Origin: Clostridiales bacterium | Lineage (GTDB): Bacteria; Bacillota; Clostridia; Christensenellales; Aristaeellaceae | DNA length: 64,000 nucleotides | Assembly: GCA_017569285.1 (NCBI GenBank) | Contig: CP069419.1 | Coordinates: 1,860,001 to 1,924,000, forward strand | Direction: 5' to 3' | In this document: piece by piece, positions 41,427 to 48,730 of the stretch | Layout of the letters: every line of letters starts with the position of its first letter | Numbering within the stretch: the first letter of the stretch is position 1 | Made by a program: the position numbers and the translations under genes | Notes under the pieces: model-generated | Told to the model about the DNA's origin: nothing | What the model saw: the letters and a program-made list of their open reading frames with translations, nothing else | The model's database searches: none

Positions 41427-42299
41427 ATGCATTTTGTGGATGCGAAGGGAATCCTGACCGGCGGAAAGGGCCGCTACGGGATGAATATCTACCGCGGGTG
41501 CTCCCACGGGTGTATTTACTGTGACAGCCGCAGCCGGTGCTACCAGTTTACCCACGCGTTTGAGGATATCGAGGTAAAGCGGAACGCGCCGGAACTGCTG
41601 GAGCAGGCCCTGCGCTCCAAACGGGAAAAGTGCATGATCGGAACAGGATCCATGTCGGATCCGTACATGCACTGCGAGGAAAAGCTCGGCCTGACGCGGC
41701 AATGCCTGGAGATTATCTGCCGATACGGGTTCGGCGCAGCGGTGCAGACCAAATCCGACCGGATCCTGCGGGATATCGATCTCCTGGAGGAGATCAACCG
41801 GAAAGCCAAATGCGTGGTCCAGGTCACACTGACCACCTGGGACGATCAGCTGTGCGGGATCCTGGAACCGAATGTGTGCAATACCCGGCGGCGCGTGGAA
41901 GTGCTGGAGGAGATGCGGAAACGCGGGATTCCCACGGTTGTGTGGCTCACACCCATCCTTCCGTTCATCAACGACACGGAGGAAAACGTCCGGGCCATCC
42001 TGGAGGCCTGCGCGCAGGTACAGGTGAAAGGAATCATCTGCTTCGACATGGGGCTGACCCTTCGGGAAGGGGACCGGGAATACTATTACGCGGCGCTGGA
42101 CCGGCACTTCCCCGGACTGAAGGAGAAGTATATCCGCACCTACGGGAATGCCTATGAGCTTCCCAGCCCGGACAGCGCAAAGCTGATGAACCTGTTCCGG
42201 TCCTTCTGCCGGGAGCACGGCATCCTGTACCGGCCGGATGACTGCTTCAGCTATATGCAGGAGTTTCCGGAAAAGTATCAGCAGATCTCATTTCTGTAA
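41427..42299 (+). CDS. Radical SAM protein of the spore photoproduct lyase-like (SplB) group
   Basis: The 290-residue protein has the radical SAM motif CSHGCIYCDSR (CxxxCxxC, about residues 26-33) after GRYGMNIYRG, the GTGSMSDPYMHCEEKLGLTR segment typical of the SplB/Rv2578c-like group, and QTKSDRILRDIDLL. Such proteins occur outside spore formers and their substrate is mostly unknown; DNA photoproduct repair is possible but not shown. It follows the ATPase gene by 5 nt. Confidence 0.88.
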   Translation: MHFVDAKGILTGGKGRYGMNIYRGCSHGCIYCDSRSRCYQFTHAFEDIEVKRNAPELLEQALRSKREKCMIGTGSMSDPYMHCEEKLGLTRQCLEIICRYGFGAAVQTKSDRILRDIDLLEEINRKAKCVVQVTLTTWDDQLCGILEPNVCNTRRRVEVLEEMRKRGIPTVVWLTPILPFINDTEENVRAILEACAQVQVKGIICFDMGLTLREGDREYYYAALDRHFPGLKEKYIRTYGNAYELPSPDSAKLMNLFRSFCREHGILYRPDDCFSYMQEFPEKYQQISFL

Positions 42300-42313
42300 T
42301 CAGTGAAAGTTAC

Positions 42314-42344
42314 ACAGGCCGCCGGTTTTCCGGCGGCTTGTTTC
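42314..42344 (+). terminator. Intrinsic terminator after the radical SAM gene
   Basis: GCCGCCGG (42318-42325) pairs with CCGGCGGC (42330-42337), followed by TTGTTTCT. Confidence 0.8.
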
Positions 42345-42395
42345 TGTCCGGAACGACGGGAAACAAAGGTTTTCCGCTTTTTTTGTTTTTGGGGG

Positions 42396-42424
42396 TTGAC
42401 ATGACAGGATAATCGTGATAATAA
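42396..42424 (+). promoter_or_regulatory. Promoter of the GGDEF protein gene
   Basis: A perfect TTGACA (42396-42401), 17-nt spacer and TAATAA (42419-42424). Other AT-rich hexamers overlap the -10 position. The AT-rich leader is about 55 nt. Confidence 0.6.
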
Positions 42425-42486
42425 TATGTCACAGATATTATTTCAGAAATAATATATTAGGACGAATATCGAAAGGAGAATGAAAA

Positions 42487-43191
42487 ATGAAGCAGGAAAG
42501 CAAAAAGTGGCCGATCACAGTGGAGGACCACCAGGAACAGGGACGGATTCACGCGGAGAAGCAGAGCGCAGTCAATGCCGCGCTGAAGTTCCCCACGGGC
42601 AGCGCATTCGACGAGGACCTGGGAGAAATCCTGGCGTCCGATGCCGAGGCAAACGGCGAGGTGGTGGCCATCGCGCTGATCGACTGCGACAAGTTCGACC
42701 ATATCAATAAGGATTTCAGCCGGGAAGCGGGAGACAATGTGCTGATCAGCGCCGGCGGATATATCCGGGATAACCTGCCGGAAGGCGCAAAGGTTTATCG
42801 GATCGGCGGGGATGAATTCGGCATCATTTTCCGCGGAACAATGGAGCGGGAGGAAATCTTCCTGTTCCTGAACGACCTGAAGAACAACTACAGCGTTGCC
42901 ACGCCGGACGGCGTGCGGCAGACGGTCACCATCGGCATGGCAACCGCTTTTGAGGATGCCAGCCGCTGCGCGGAGCTGGTCCGGAAGGCGGACGGTGCGC
43001 TGTTCCGGGCCAAGGTGGCCGGCGGAAACAAGGTGGCCATGGCGAAGGAGGAGAAGATGGTTCCCAAGACCAGCCACTTCACCCAGGACCAGCTGCAGCG
43101 CCTGGCCAAGCTGGCGAAGCGGGAAGGCGTGGGGGAGGCGATCCTCCTGCGGGAAGCGGTGGATCTTCTGCTGAAGAAATATGACATCTGA
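42487..43191 (+). CDS. GGDEF-domain protein (diguanylate cyclase-like), soluble
   Basis: The 234-residue protein contains a GGDEF domain (about residues 55-185) with IALIDCDKFDHINKDFSREAGDNVL and the intact catalytic motif RIGGDEF near residue 105. There is no membrane segment or known sensor domain, only about 50 N-terminal residues and a C-terminal helical tail that ends AILLREAVDLLLKKYDI. c-di-GMP synthesis is likely but the short upstream region gives no clue to the signal. AAAGGAGAA lies just before the ATG. Confidence 0.85.
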   Translation: MKQESKKWPITVEDHQEQGRIHAEKQSAVNAALKFPTGSAFDEDLGEILASDAEANGEVVAIALIDCDKFDHINKDFSREAGDNVLISAGGYIRDNLPEGAKVYRIGGDEFGIIFRGTMEREEIFLFLNDLKNNYSVATPDGVRQTVTIGMATAFEDASRCAELVRKADGALFRAKVAGGNKVAMAKEEKMVPKTSHFTQDQLQRLAKLAKREGVGEAILLREAVDLLLKKYDI

Positions 43192-43348
43192 TCCGATATG
43201 ACACTGACCGGCCCGGCGGGAATCCGCCGGGCTGAATTTATGCCTGTATGGAAAGAAAGCCATGCTTGCAAAGCGGACGGTTCATGGTACAATAAAACCC
43301 GGAAAAACTTCCGGAAAGAAAACCGAATACCGGGAAAGGAAGAGAAAG

Positions 43349-44122
43349 ATGGCATATCTTCGGATTGAATACTATTCCCAGGCACTGCACCGGACAACCG
43401 CGTTTGAGATGCTGGTTCCCAATGACCCGCGGGAGGGAATGCCGGAACCTTCACAGCCGATGAAAACCCTGTTCCTGCTGCACGGGTATACGGGAAAGGC
43501 GGGCAACTGGGTGCCGGAAGACCTACCGGTGAAATACAATTTCGCGATCGTGATGCCGAACGCGGAGAACTCCTTCTACCTGGACGGGCTCTCCTCCGGC
43601 CACGCGTTCCAGACAATGGTGGGCGTTGAGCTGGTGGACTATGTCCGGAAGACGTTCGGCCTGGCGGAACGGCCGGAGGATACCTATATCGCGGGCCTTT
43701 CCATGGGCGGCTTCGGCGCACTGCATACCGGCCTGGCGTATCCGGACCGGTTCGGTAAAATCGGAGCCCTTTCCTCAGCGCTGATTGTGCATGAGGTGGC
43801 CACGATGAAGCCCGGGCAGGGCAACGCTGTCGCGAATTATGAATACTACCGCGAGTGCTTCGGCGATCCGGCCACCGCGGCGGAACGGGACTGCAACCCC
43901 GAACTGCTGGCCCGGAAGCTGAAGGCGGATGGGAAAACGATTCCCGGGATCTATATGGCCTGCGGAACGGAGGACTTCCTGATCGAGAACAACCGGGCAT
44001 TCCACCGGTTCCTCGTGAATGAAGAAATCCCCCATGAATATCATGAGGGAAAGGGAATCCACGATATGGTGTTCTGGACGGAACACATCCGGAACGCGGT
44101 GGAATGGATGTTCGATTCCTGA
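43349..44122 (+). CDS. Esterase family alpha/beta hydrolase
   Basis: The 257-residue protein matches the esterase D/putative esterase family: FLLHGYTGKAGNWV oxyanion region, nucleophile elbow GLSMGGFGAL (Ser about 117), an Asp in ACGTEDFLIEN and the catalytic His in GKGIHDMVFW. It probably acts on small acyl esters, for example on acetylated or feruloylated sugars. ATG 43349 has AAGGA 8 nt upstream; the frame is open further upstream without a ribosome site. Confidence 0.88.
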   Translation: MAYLRIEYYSQALHRTTAFEMLVPNDPREGMPEPSQPMKTLFLLHGYTGKAGNWVPEDLPVKYNFAIVMPNAENSFYLDGLSSGHAFQTMVGVELVDYVRKTFGLAERPEDTYIAGLSMGGFGALHTGLAYPDRFGKIGALSSALIVHEVATMKPGQGNAVANYEYYRECFGDPATAAERDCNPELLARKLKADGKTIPGIYMACGTEDFLIENNRAFHRFLVNEEIPHEYHEGKGIHDMVFWTEHIRNAVEWMFDS

Positions 44123-44131
44123 CGGGCGGGA

Positions 44132-44572
44132 TTATTCATCGTCCGGTTTTGCGGTCATCTGCTGCCGGATGGCATTGGCGAGATTCATAAAGCCGCTGGC
44201 TTTCATGATGGCCAGGCCCTGGCCTTCGTCCCCCAGGACGACAAGCTGGTCGCCGGGGGAGATGTCAAAGATCTTCCGGGCCCGGGCCGGGATGATAATT
44301 TGTCCCTTGTCACCGACGGAAACAATCCCGAACAGGTGCTTCCCCTTGGGCGGTGTGTAAAGGTTCATATTGGTTTCGGATTCAAAGCTGACCAGCATAT
44401 CGAGGGAAACGTCGAAAAGCTGCGCCAGCTTTTGTCCTGTTTCCAGGTCGGGCATGGAATCGCCGGCTTCCCACTTGGCAACGGCCTGGCGGGTGACGCC
44501 GACCTTTTCGGCGACTGCTTCCTGGGTCAGGCGGCGGGCTTTCCGGAGATGGATCAGGTTTTCACTGAACAT
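44132..44572 (-). CDS. XRE helix-turn-helix regulator with C-terminal AbrB-type domain
   Basis: The 146-residue protein has an N-terminal XRE domain (RLTQEAVAEKVGVTRQAVAKW, about residues 14-34) and a C-terminal SpoVT/AbrB-type swapped-hairpin domain (VGDKGQIIIPARARKIFDI followed by DQLVVLGDE). Two DNA-binding domains in one small protein are common in regulators beside drug ABC exporters in Clostridia. It is the third gene of the minus-strand ABC operon, 14 nt after the permease gene. ATG 44572 has AAGGAGGA 5 nt upstream. Confidence 0.9.
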   Translation of the reverse strand: MFSENLIHLRKARRLTQEAVAEKVGVTRQAVAKWEAGDSMPDLETGQKLAQLFDVSLDMLVSFESETNMNLYTPPKGKHLFGIVSVGDKGQIIIPARARKIFDISPGDQLVVLGDEGQGLAIMKASGFMNLANAIRQQMTAKPDDE

Positions 44573-44586
44573 GGGGTTCCTCCTTC

Positions 44587-45357
44587 TTATGCGAGGTCGG
44601 CCTTCATCCGGGAACGGAAGGCCAGGGAAGAAAGCACAATCAGAAGTATAGCACATCCGGTGACAATCAGCAGCGGAATCCAGCACGCGGAGGCAGAAAA
44701 ATCCAGCCGGACCGCAGCGCGGGCGCTGCGCGTGCAGTAGTAGAAGGGCAGCGCTTTGCAGATATCCAGCATTGTGCCGCCGGTGGCGTCCGCGTCAAAC
44801 CAGATGCCGCCCAGGAAGGAACCCAGGGAAATGATGATGGAGCTGACGCCGGGCGCGGCCTTGTCGTTGAACAGGGAACCGAACAGCATGCCGAAGCCGA
44901 TGAACATCGCCGCGGAGGGAACGAGCACCGGGATGGACGCGATCAGTCCGAGCGGGTTCAGGCGGTCCGGGGTGAAGAACGAAATCACAAAGGATACCAC
45001 GTAGATCAGGATGCTCTGCAGGACGCAGATCACCAGCATGGGCAGCATGTATCCGATAATGAAATCCGTGGAGGTCATCGGCGTGGCATACAGCCGGACC
45101 AGGAAGGAGCCGGCGCGGTCCTTGGACACGGTCAGCGTGGTGAACAGCATGACGAACAGCTGGCCGAACACCGCAATGCCCGCGCACAGGTTCTGGATAT
45201 GGAATACGGTCATGCCGGATTCCCGCGGGATGCTGGTATCCACCAGCGTCATCACCACGAGCATCACCAGCGGGAAGGCCAGGCAGAAGACATAGCTGAG
45301 GGGATCCCGGAGAAGCTCCTTCCGGTTCCGGTCCGAGTAAGCAAGGATGCGGTTCAT
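44587..45357 (-). CDS. ABC-2 type exporter permease
   Basis: The 256-residue membrane protein has six hydrophobic segments (YVFCLAFPLVMLVVMTLV; LCAGIAVFGQLFVMLFTTL; IIGYMLPMLVICVLQSILIYVVSF; LIASIPVLVPSAAMFIGFGMLF; GVSSIIISLGSFLGGIWF; LLIVTGCAILLIVLSSLAF) as expected of ABC-2 permeases. It pairs with the ATPase gene, whose stop overlaps its start by 4 nt. The role is probably drug or lipid export. Confidence 0.9.
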   Translation of the reverse strand: MNRILAYSDRNRKELLRDPLSYVFCLAFPLVMLVVMTLVDTSIPRESGMTVFHIQNLCAGIAVFGQLFVMLFTTLTVSKDRAGSFLVRLYATPMTSTDFIIGYMLPMLVICVLQSILIYVVSFVISFFTPDRLNPLGLIASIPVLVPSAAMFIGFGMLFGSLFNDKAAPGVSSIIISLGSFLGGIWFDADATGGTMLDICKALPFYYCTRSARAAVRLDFSASACWIPLLIVTGCAILLIVLSSLAFRSRMKADLA

Positions 45358-46094
45358 TCTTCGGTCACCTCTCCTTCCGCGATGGCCACAAAGGCGTCTT
45401 CCAGGGTGGTTTTACCGGTCATCTCCAGAATTTCCGGCAGCGTTCCGCAGGCGGCGATCCGGCCGGAGATCATGATGCCGAGCCGGTCGGACAGGTGTTC
45501 CGCCTCTTCCATGTAGTGGGTGGTGAGCACAATCGTGAGGGAACCCTTCAGGGATTCGATCACGCGCCACAGATCCCGCCGGGCGAGCACGTCCAGGCCC
45601 AGGGTCGGTTCATCCAGGAAAAGGACGGAGGGCTCGCCGATCAGCGCCATGGCGATGGAAAGCTTCCGCTTCCAGCCGCCGGACAGCGTGCCGGCCCGCT
45701 GGTCCAGCACTTCCTCCAGGTGGAAATCGGCCACGGTCCGGGTCACCCGTTCGGCGGTTTTTTCCTGACCGAAGCCGTAAATCCGGGCCATGAATTCCAG
45801 GTTCTCCCGCACGGTCAGGCGCTCCGCCACGGCGGTGTCCTGCGTGGAGATGCCGATCATGGGCTTGATCTTCGCACTTTCCCCGGTGCAGCTGAAGCCG
45901 CCGACAAACGCTTCGCCGGAGGTCGGCGCGGACAGGCAGGTCAGCATCCGGATGGTGGTGGTTTTGCCGGCGCCGTTGACGCCCAGCAGGGAGAACAGCT
46001 CGCCCTTCCCGATACTCAGGGAAAGGCTGTTGACGGCGGTTTTCGGGCCGTACTGCTTGGTCAGGTTTCTCGCTTCAATCATGTTCACGGGCAT
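45354..46094 (-). CDS. ABC transporter ATP-binding protein (drug exporter type)
   Basis: The 246-residue ATPase has Walker A GVNGAGKTTT, the signature TLSGGWKRKLSIAMAL and Walker B VLFLDEPTLGLD with the H-loop TTHYMEEAEHL. The LSGGW variant and the ABC-2 partner place it in the CcmA/DrrA-like drug-export group. It is the first gene of the exporter operon ATPase-permease-regulator. Confidence 0.93.
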   Translation of the reverse strand: MPVNMIEARNLTKQYGPKTAVNSLSLSIGKGELFSLLGVNGAGKTTTIRMLTCLSAPTSGEAFVGGFSCTGESAKIKPMIGISTQDTAVAERLTVRENLEFMARIYGFGQEKTAERVTRTVADFHLEEVLDQRAGTLSGGWKRKLSIAMALIGEPSVLFLDEPTLGLDVLARRDLWRVIESLKGSLTIVLTTHYMEEAEHLSDRLGIMISGRIAACGTLPEILEMTGKTTLEDAFVAIAEGEVTEE

Positions 46095-46270
46095 TCCTCA
46101 TTTCCTTTGGGCGCGGATGGGGAACAATTCCCACATTCGCAACTGATTCGAACATATTGTAGGTCCGGAAGCGGGGGGAAGTCTACCAACCGGAGATGAC
46201 ATTCGGGGCCAATTGTGTTAATTCTGGTTGCGAAAGTGGGAAAAGGGGCCGTTTTTTCCGCAGGGAAGGA
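46095..46270. other. Divergent intergenic region before the ABC-F gene
   Basis: This region separates the minus-strand exporter operon from the plus-strand ABC-F promoter. A TACAAT box on the minus strand (46154-46159) could serve the exporter, but a -35 box at proper distance is not evident. No gene is visible. Confidence 0.4.
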
Positions 46271-46299
46271 TTGACAGGGAGCCGGGAATCGAATATGAT
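46271..46299 (+). promoter_or_regulatory. Promoter of the ABC-F gene
   Basis: Perfect TTGACA (46271-46276), 17-nt spacer, TATGAT (46294-46299). The leader would be about 190 nt. Confidence 0.7.
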
Positions 46300-46336
46300 A
46301 ACCGCATAACGAAGAAAGGACGGTCTTTCGCGACTG

Positions 46337-46354
46337 ATGAGAATCCGCAACTGA
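46337..46354 (+). CDS. Candidate five-codon leader peptide with Arg-Ile-Arg
   Basis: ATG AGA ATC CGC AAC TGA encodes MRIRN, about 30 nt into the predicted leader. Leader peptides of macrolide-inducible genes often contain an Arg-x-Arg or Arg-x-Lys arrest motif (for example MRLR in ErmDL), which this frame has. Its AAAGGA is about 16 nt upstream, farther than ideal, so translation is uncertain. Confidence 0.35.
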   Translation: MRIRN

Positions 46355-46409
46355 TAATCGGCTGCATGACGCTCCGGGGCGGTTGGCCCGGGGGGATCGT
46401 TTTTGTTGC

Positions 46410-46450
46410 CGTTTGGAGGTTGCGTTACGCGAATGCCAAACGTCTTTTTA
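46410..46450 (+). terminator. First terminator-like hairpin in the ABC-F leader
   Basis: CGTTTGG (46410-46416) pairs perfectly with CCAAACG (46436-46442), with an inner GCG/CGC helix, followed by TCTTTTTA. It stands in the leader, ahead of the gene. Confidence 0.7.
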
Positions 46451-46463
46451 TATGTGCGCGTCG

Positions 46464-46495
46464 CTCCTCCACGGCATCGGGAGGAGTTGTTTTTT
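46464..46495 (+). promoter_or_regulatory. Second leader hairpin, sequestering the ABC-F ribosome site and ending in a T-tract
   Basis: CTCCTCC (46464-46470) pairs with GGAGGAG (46480-46486), which is the Shine-Dalgarno element of the ABC-F gene, and TTGTTTTTT follows up to the ATG. The hairpin can act as a terminator and as a translational lock. Confidence 0.7.
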
Positions 46496-48160
46496 ATGCC
46501 TAAGATGATACTGGAAGCGACGGATCTCCGCCTGTTTTTCGGAGACCGTGAAATACTCAATACGGACCGGCTGGCGGTATATGACGGAGAGCGTATCGGC
46601 CTGATCGGGGAAAACGGCGCCGGCAAGACCACCCTGCTGCGGGTGCTTTCCGGCGAACTGGCGCCGGATGAGGGAATCGTCCGCTGCCGGACAACCGCGG
46701 CGCTGATCCGCCAGCACGGAAGCGCCGGGGCTGGGGAGGACCCGGAAACCCGGGCGCGTTTCCGCGCGACAAAGGAACGGGAAGGCCTGTCCGGCGGCGA
46801 GATGACCCGGAACCGGATATCTTCCGCCCTGTCAGCCCGGCCGGGACTGCTGTTTGCGGATGAACCCACCACGGACCTGGACCGGGAAGGAATCCGGGTG
46901 CTGCGCGGGGAACTGGAAGGTTTCCCGGGCGCCATCATCCTGGTATCCCATGACCGGGCGCTGCTGCGGGCGCTCTGCACGCGGATCTGGTACCTGGAAG
47001 ACGGAAAGATCCGGGATTTCCCCGGCGGATATGACGATTTCGTCCGGGAACAGACACGCGAGCGGGAACGGGCGGCGTTTGAGTACGAGCAGTATAAAGC
47101 GGAAAAGAAGCGGCTGAAGGAATCCGCGCAGCGGATGACGGAATGGGCTTCATCCGTCAAAAAGGCGCCGACCCGCATGGGCAACAGCGAGGCGCGGCTG
47201 CATACGCATGAGTATACCAATTCCGTACTGCACCTGAGCGCGATGAAGCGGACCATCCAGAACCGGATGGACCACCTGGAGGTGAAGGAAAAGCCCCGGG
47301 CGCTGCCGGAAATTACAATGAAGCTGGGTGTCGCCCATCCGGTGGAGGCGCGGAACGCGCTGGAAGTCTGCTGCGACAGCCTGCAGGCCGGCAGTAAAAC
47401 GCTGCTGTCAGATACAACCTTCTGCCTGCCGGCAGGATCCCGTACGGCGCTGACGGGGCTGAACGGCTGCGGGAAAACCACCCTGCTGCGGGTGCTGGCC
47501 GGAAACGCGGAGGCGGGCGTCCGGTTTGCCGGAAACGTGCGCTTCAATCCGGCCGTGCGCGCGGGCTGGTTCGACCAGCACCACGAGAAGACGCTGCGGA
47601 TGGACAAAACTGTGCTGGAGAATGTGATGGAAGGTTCCTCCTGTCCGGAGCACTTTGCCCGGACCGTCATGGCCTGCCTGGGTATCGCCGGGGACAATGT
47701 GTTCAAGCCGGTGCACCTGCTGTCCGGCGGGGAACGCGTGAAGACGGCGCTCGGAAAGCTGCTGCTGGCGGACTGCAACCTGCTGGTGTTGGACGAGCCG
47801 ACCAACCACCTGGACCTGTTTACCCTGGAGGAGCTGGAAAAGCTGCTGGCCGGATACGGCGGCACGCTGCTGTACGTCAGCCATGACGAGGAGTTCATCC
47901 GGAAAACGTCCACCCGGATTGTCCGCTTTGAGAAGGAAAAGCTGGTAACGTTCGAGGGCGGCTGGGAGGAAATGCAGAACGCCGGAAAGCGCAACGTTTC
48001 GGCGGAGGAACGCAAAATCGCCATCAGCACGCTGGAAATGCGGATGGCGGCCCTGTCCGCCCGGATGTCCAGTCCGAAGAAGGGCGACCGCCCGGATGAA
48101 CTGCAGGCGGAATACCTGCGCCTGGCCGCGGAAGCGAACGCGCTGAAAAGGCAGGCCTGA
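46496..48160 (+). CDS. ABC-F type ATPase (ribosomal protection/antibiotic resistance type)
   Basis: The 554-residue protein has two ABC domains and no membrane segments. Domain 1: GENGAGKTT, a signature LSGGEMTRNRI and LLFADEPTTDLD. Domain 2: GLNGCGKTT, LSGGERVKTALG and LLVLDEPTNHLD. Between them lies the charged inter-domain linker (EYEQYKAEKKRLKESAQRM), the part that contacts the ribosome. ABC-F proteins displace macrolides, lincosamides or pleuromutilins or act in translation; the regulated leader points to antibiotic resistance. ATG 46496 directly follows the hairpin; the frame is open to 46403. Confidence 0.92.
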   Translation: MPKMILEATDLRLFFGDREILNTDRLAVYDGERIGLIGENGAGKTTLLRVLSGELAPDEGIVRCRTTAALIRQHGSAGAGEDPETRARFRATKEREGLSGGEMTRNRISSALSARPGLLFADEPTTDLDREGIRVLRGELEGFPGAIILVSHDRALLRALCTRIWYLEDGKIRDFPGGYDDFVREQTRERERAAFEYEQYKAEKKRLKESAQRMTEWASSVKKAPTRMGNSEARLHTHEYTNSVLHLSAMKRTIQNRMDHLEVKEKPRALPEITMKLGVAHPVEARNALEVCCDSLQAGSKTLLSDTTFCLPAGSRTALTGLNGCGKTTLLRVLAGNAEAGVRFAGNVRFNPAVRAGWFDQHHEKTLRMDKTVLENVMEGSSCPEHFARTVMACLGIAGDNVFKPVHLLSGGERVKTALGKLLLADCNLLVLDEPTNHLDLFTLEELEKLLAGYGGTLLYVSHDEEFIRKTSTRIVRFEKEKLVTFEGGWEEMQNAGKRNVSAEERKIAISTLEMRMAALSARMSSPKKGDRPDELQAEYLRLAAEANALKRQA

Positions 48161-48251
48161 AACCGCTGCGCCGGCTGTTTCCCTGCCGGTTGGAAGCTTG
48201 CAAAACCGGCGATGGATATGGTATGCTTGCACGAGACAGGAGGAACCGCAT

Positions 48252-48698
48252 ATGACGAAAAAGACAACCACAGTCCAGATTGTGATGCCCCAGCATTGCA
48301 ACGGATATGCCATTCCCCGGCTTTTCGGCGGCCAGATCATGGCATGGATTGACGTAATCGGCGCCGTGGCGGCCCGGCGGTATACCCATGCCGCGGTTAC
48401 CACCGTGTGCATCGACAACCTGACGTTCCTCAAACCTGCCCACCTGAACGATACGGTGGTGCAGGAAGCCTGCGTGACCTGGACCGGGCGCACGTCCCTG
48501 GAGGTCCGGGTGGACAGCCTGGTGGAGAGGCTGGACGGATCGCGGGAGCTGATCAACCGCGCCTACCTGGTGTTCGTCGCGATTGATGAAAATGAGAAAC
48601 CGATCCCGGTGCCTCCCTTTGTCCCGGAAACCCTGGAGGAAAAGAAAGAATACGCGGCAGCCGAAATCCGCCGCAAAAACCGCCTGAACAACGGCTGA
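48252..48698 (+). CDS. Acyl-CoA thioesterase (hotdog fold)
   Basis: The 148-residue protein has the hotdog-fold signature of the YciA/BFIT-type thioesterases: IPRLFGGQIMAWIDVIGAVAARRY with the active-site Asp region, then TVCIDNLTFLKPAHLNDTV. It hydrolyses acyl-CoA esters in the cytoplasm. GGAGGA lies 8 nt before ATG 48252. Single gene, 32 nt before the M16 peptidase gene and perhaps co-transcribed. Confidence 0.92.
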   Translation: MTKKTTTVQIVMPQHCNGYAIPRLFGGQIMAWIDVIGAVAARRYTHAAVTTVCIDNLTFLKPAHLNDTVVQEACVTWTGRTSLEVRVDSLVERLDGSRELINRAYLVFVAIDENEKPIPVPPFVPETLEEKKEYAAAEIRRKNRLNNG

Positions 48699-48730
48699 AC
48701 CGCCGAGGCGAAAATGGAGAGGAGAACCCT

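Noticed and set aside
46367-46503. Alternative 45-codon upstream frame (MTLRGGWPGG...) before the ABC-F gene
   Set aside because: It has no ribosome site and overlaps both leader hairpins and the ABC-F start; the short MRIRN frame is a better candidate. It cannot be excluded completely.
46183-48267. 694-codon minus-strand frame opposite the ABC-F gene
   Set aside because: Shadow frame; Ser/Arg-rich translation without motifs.
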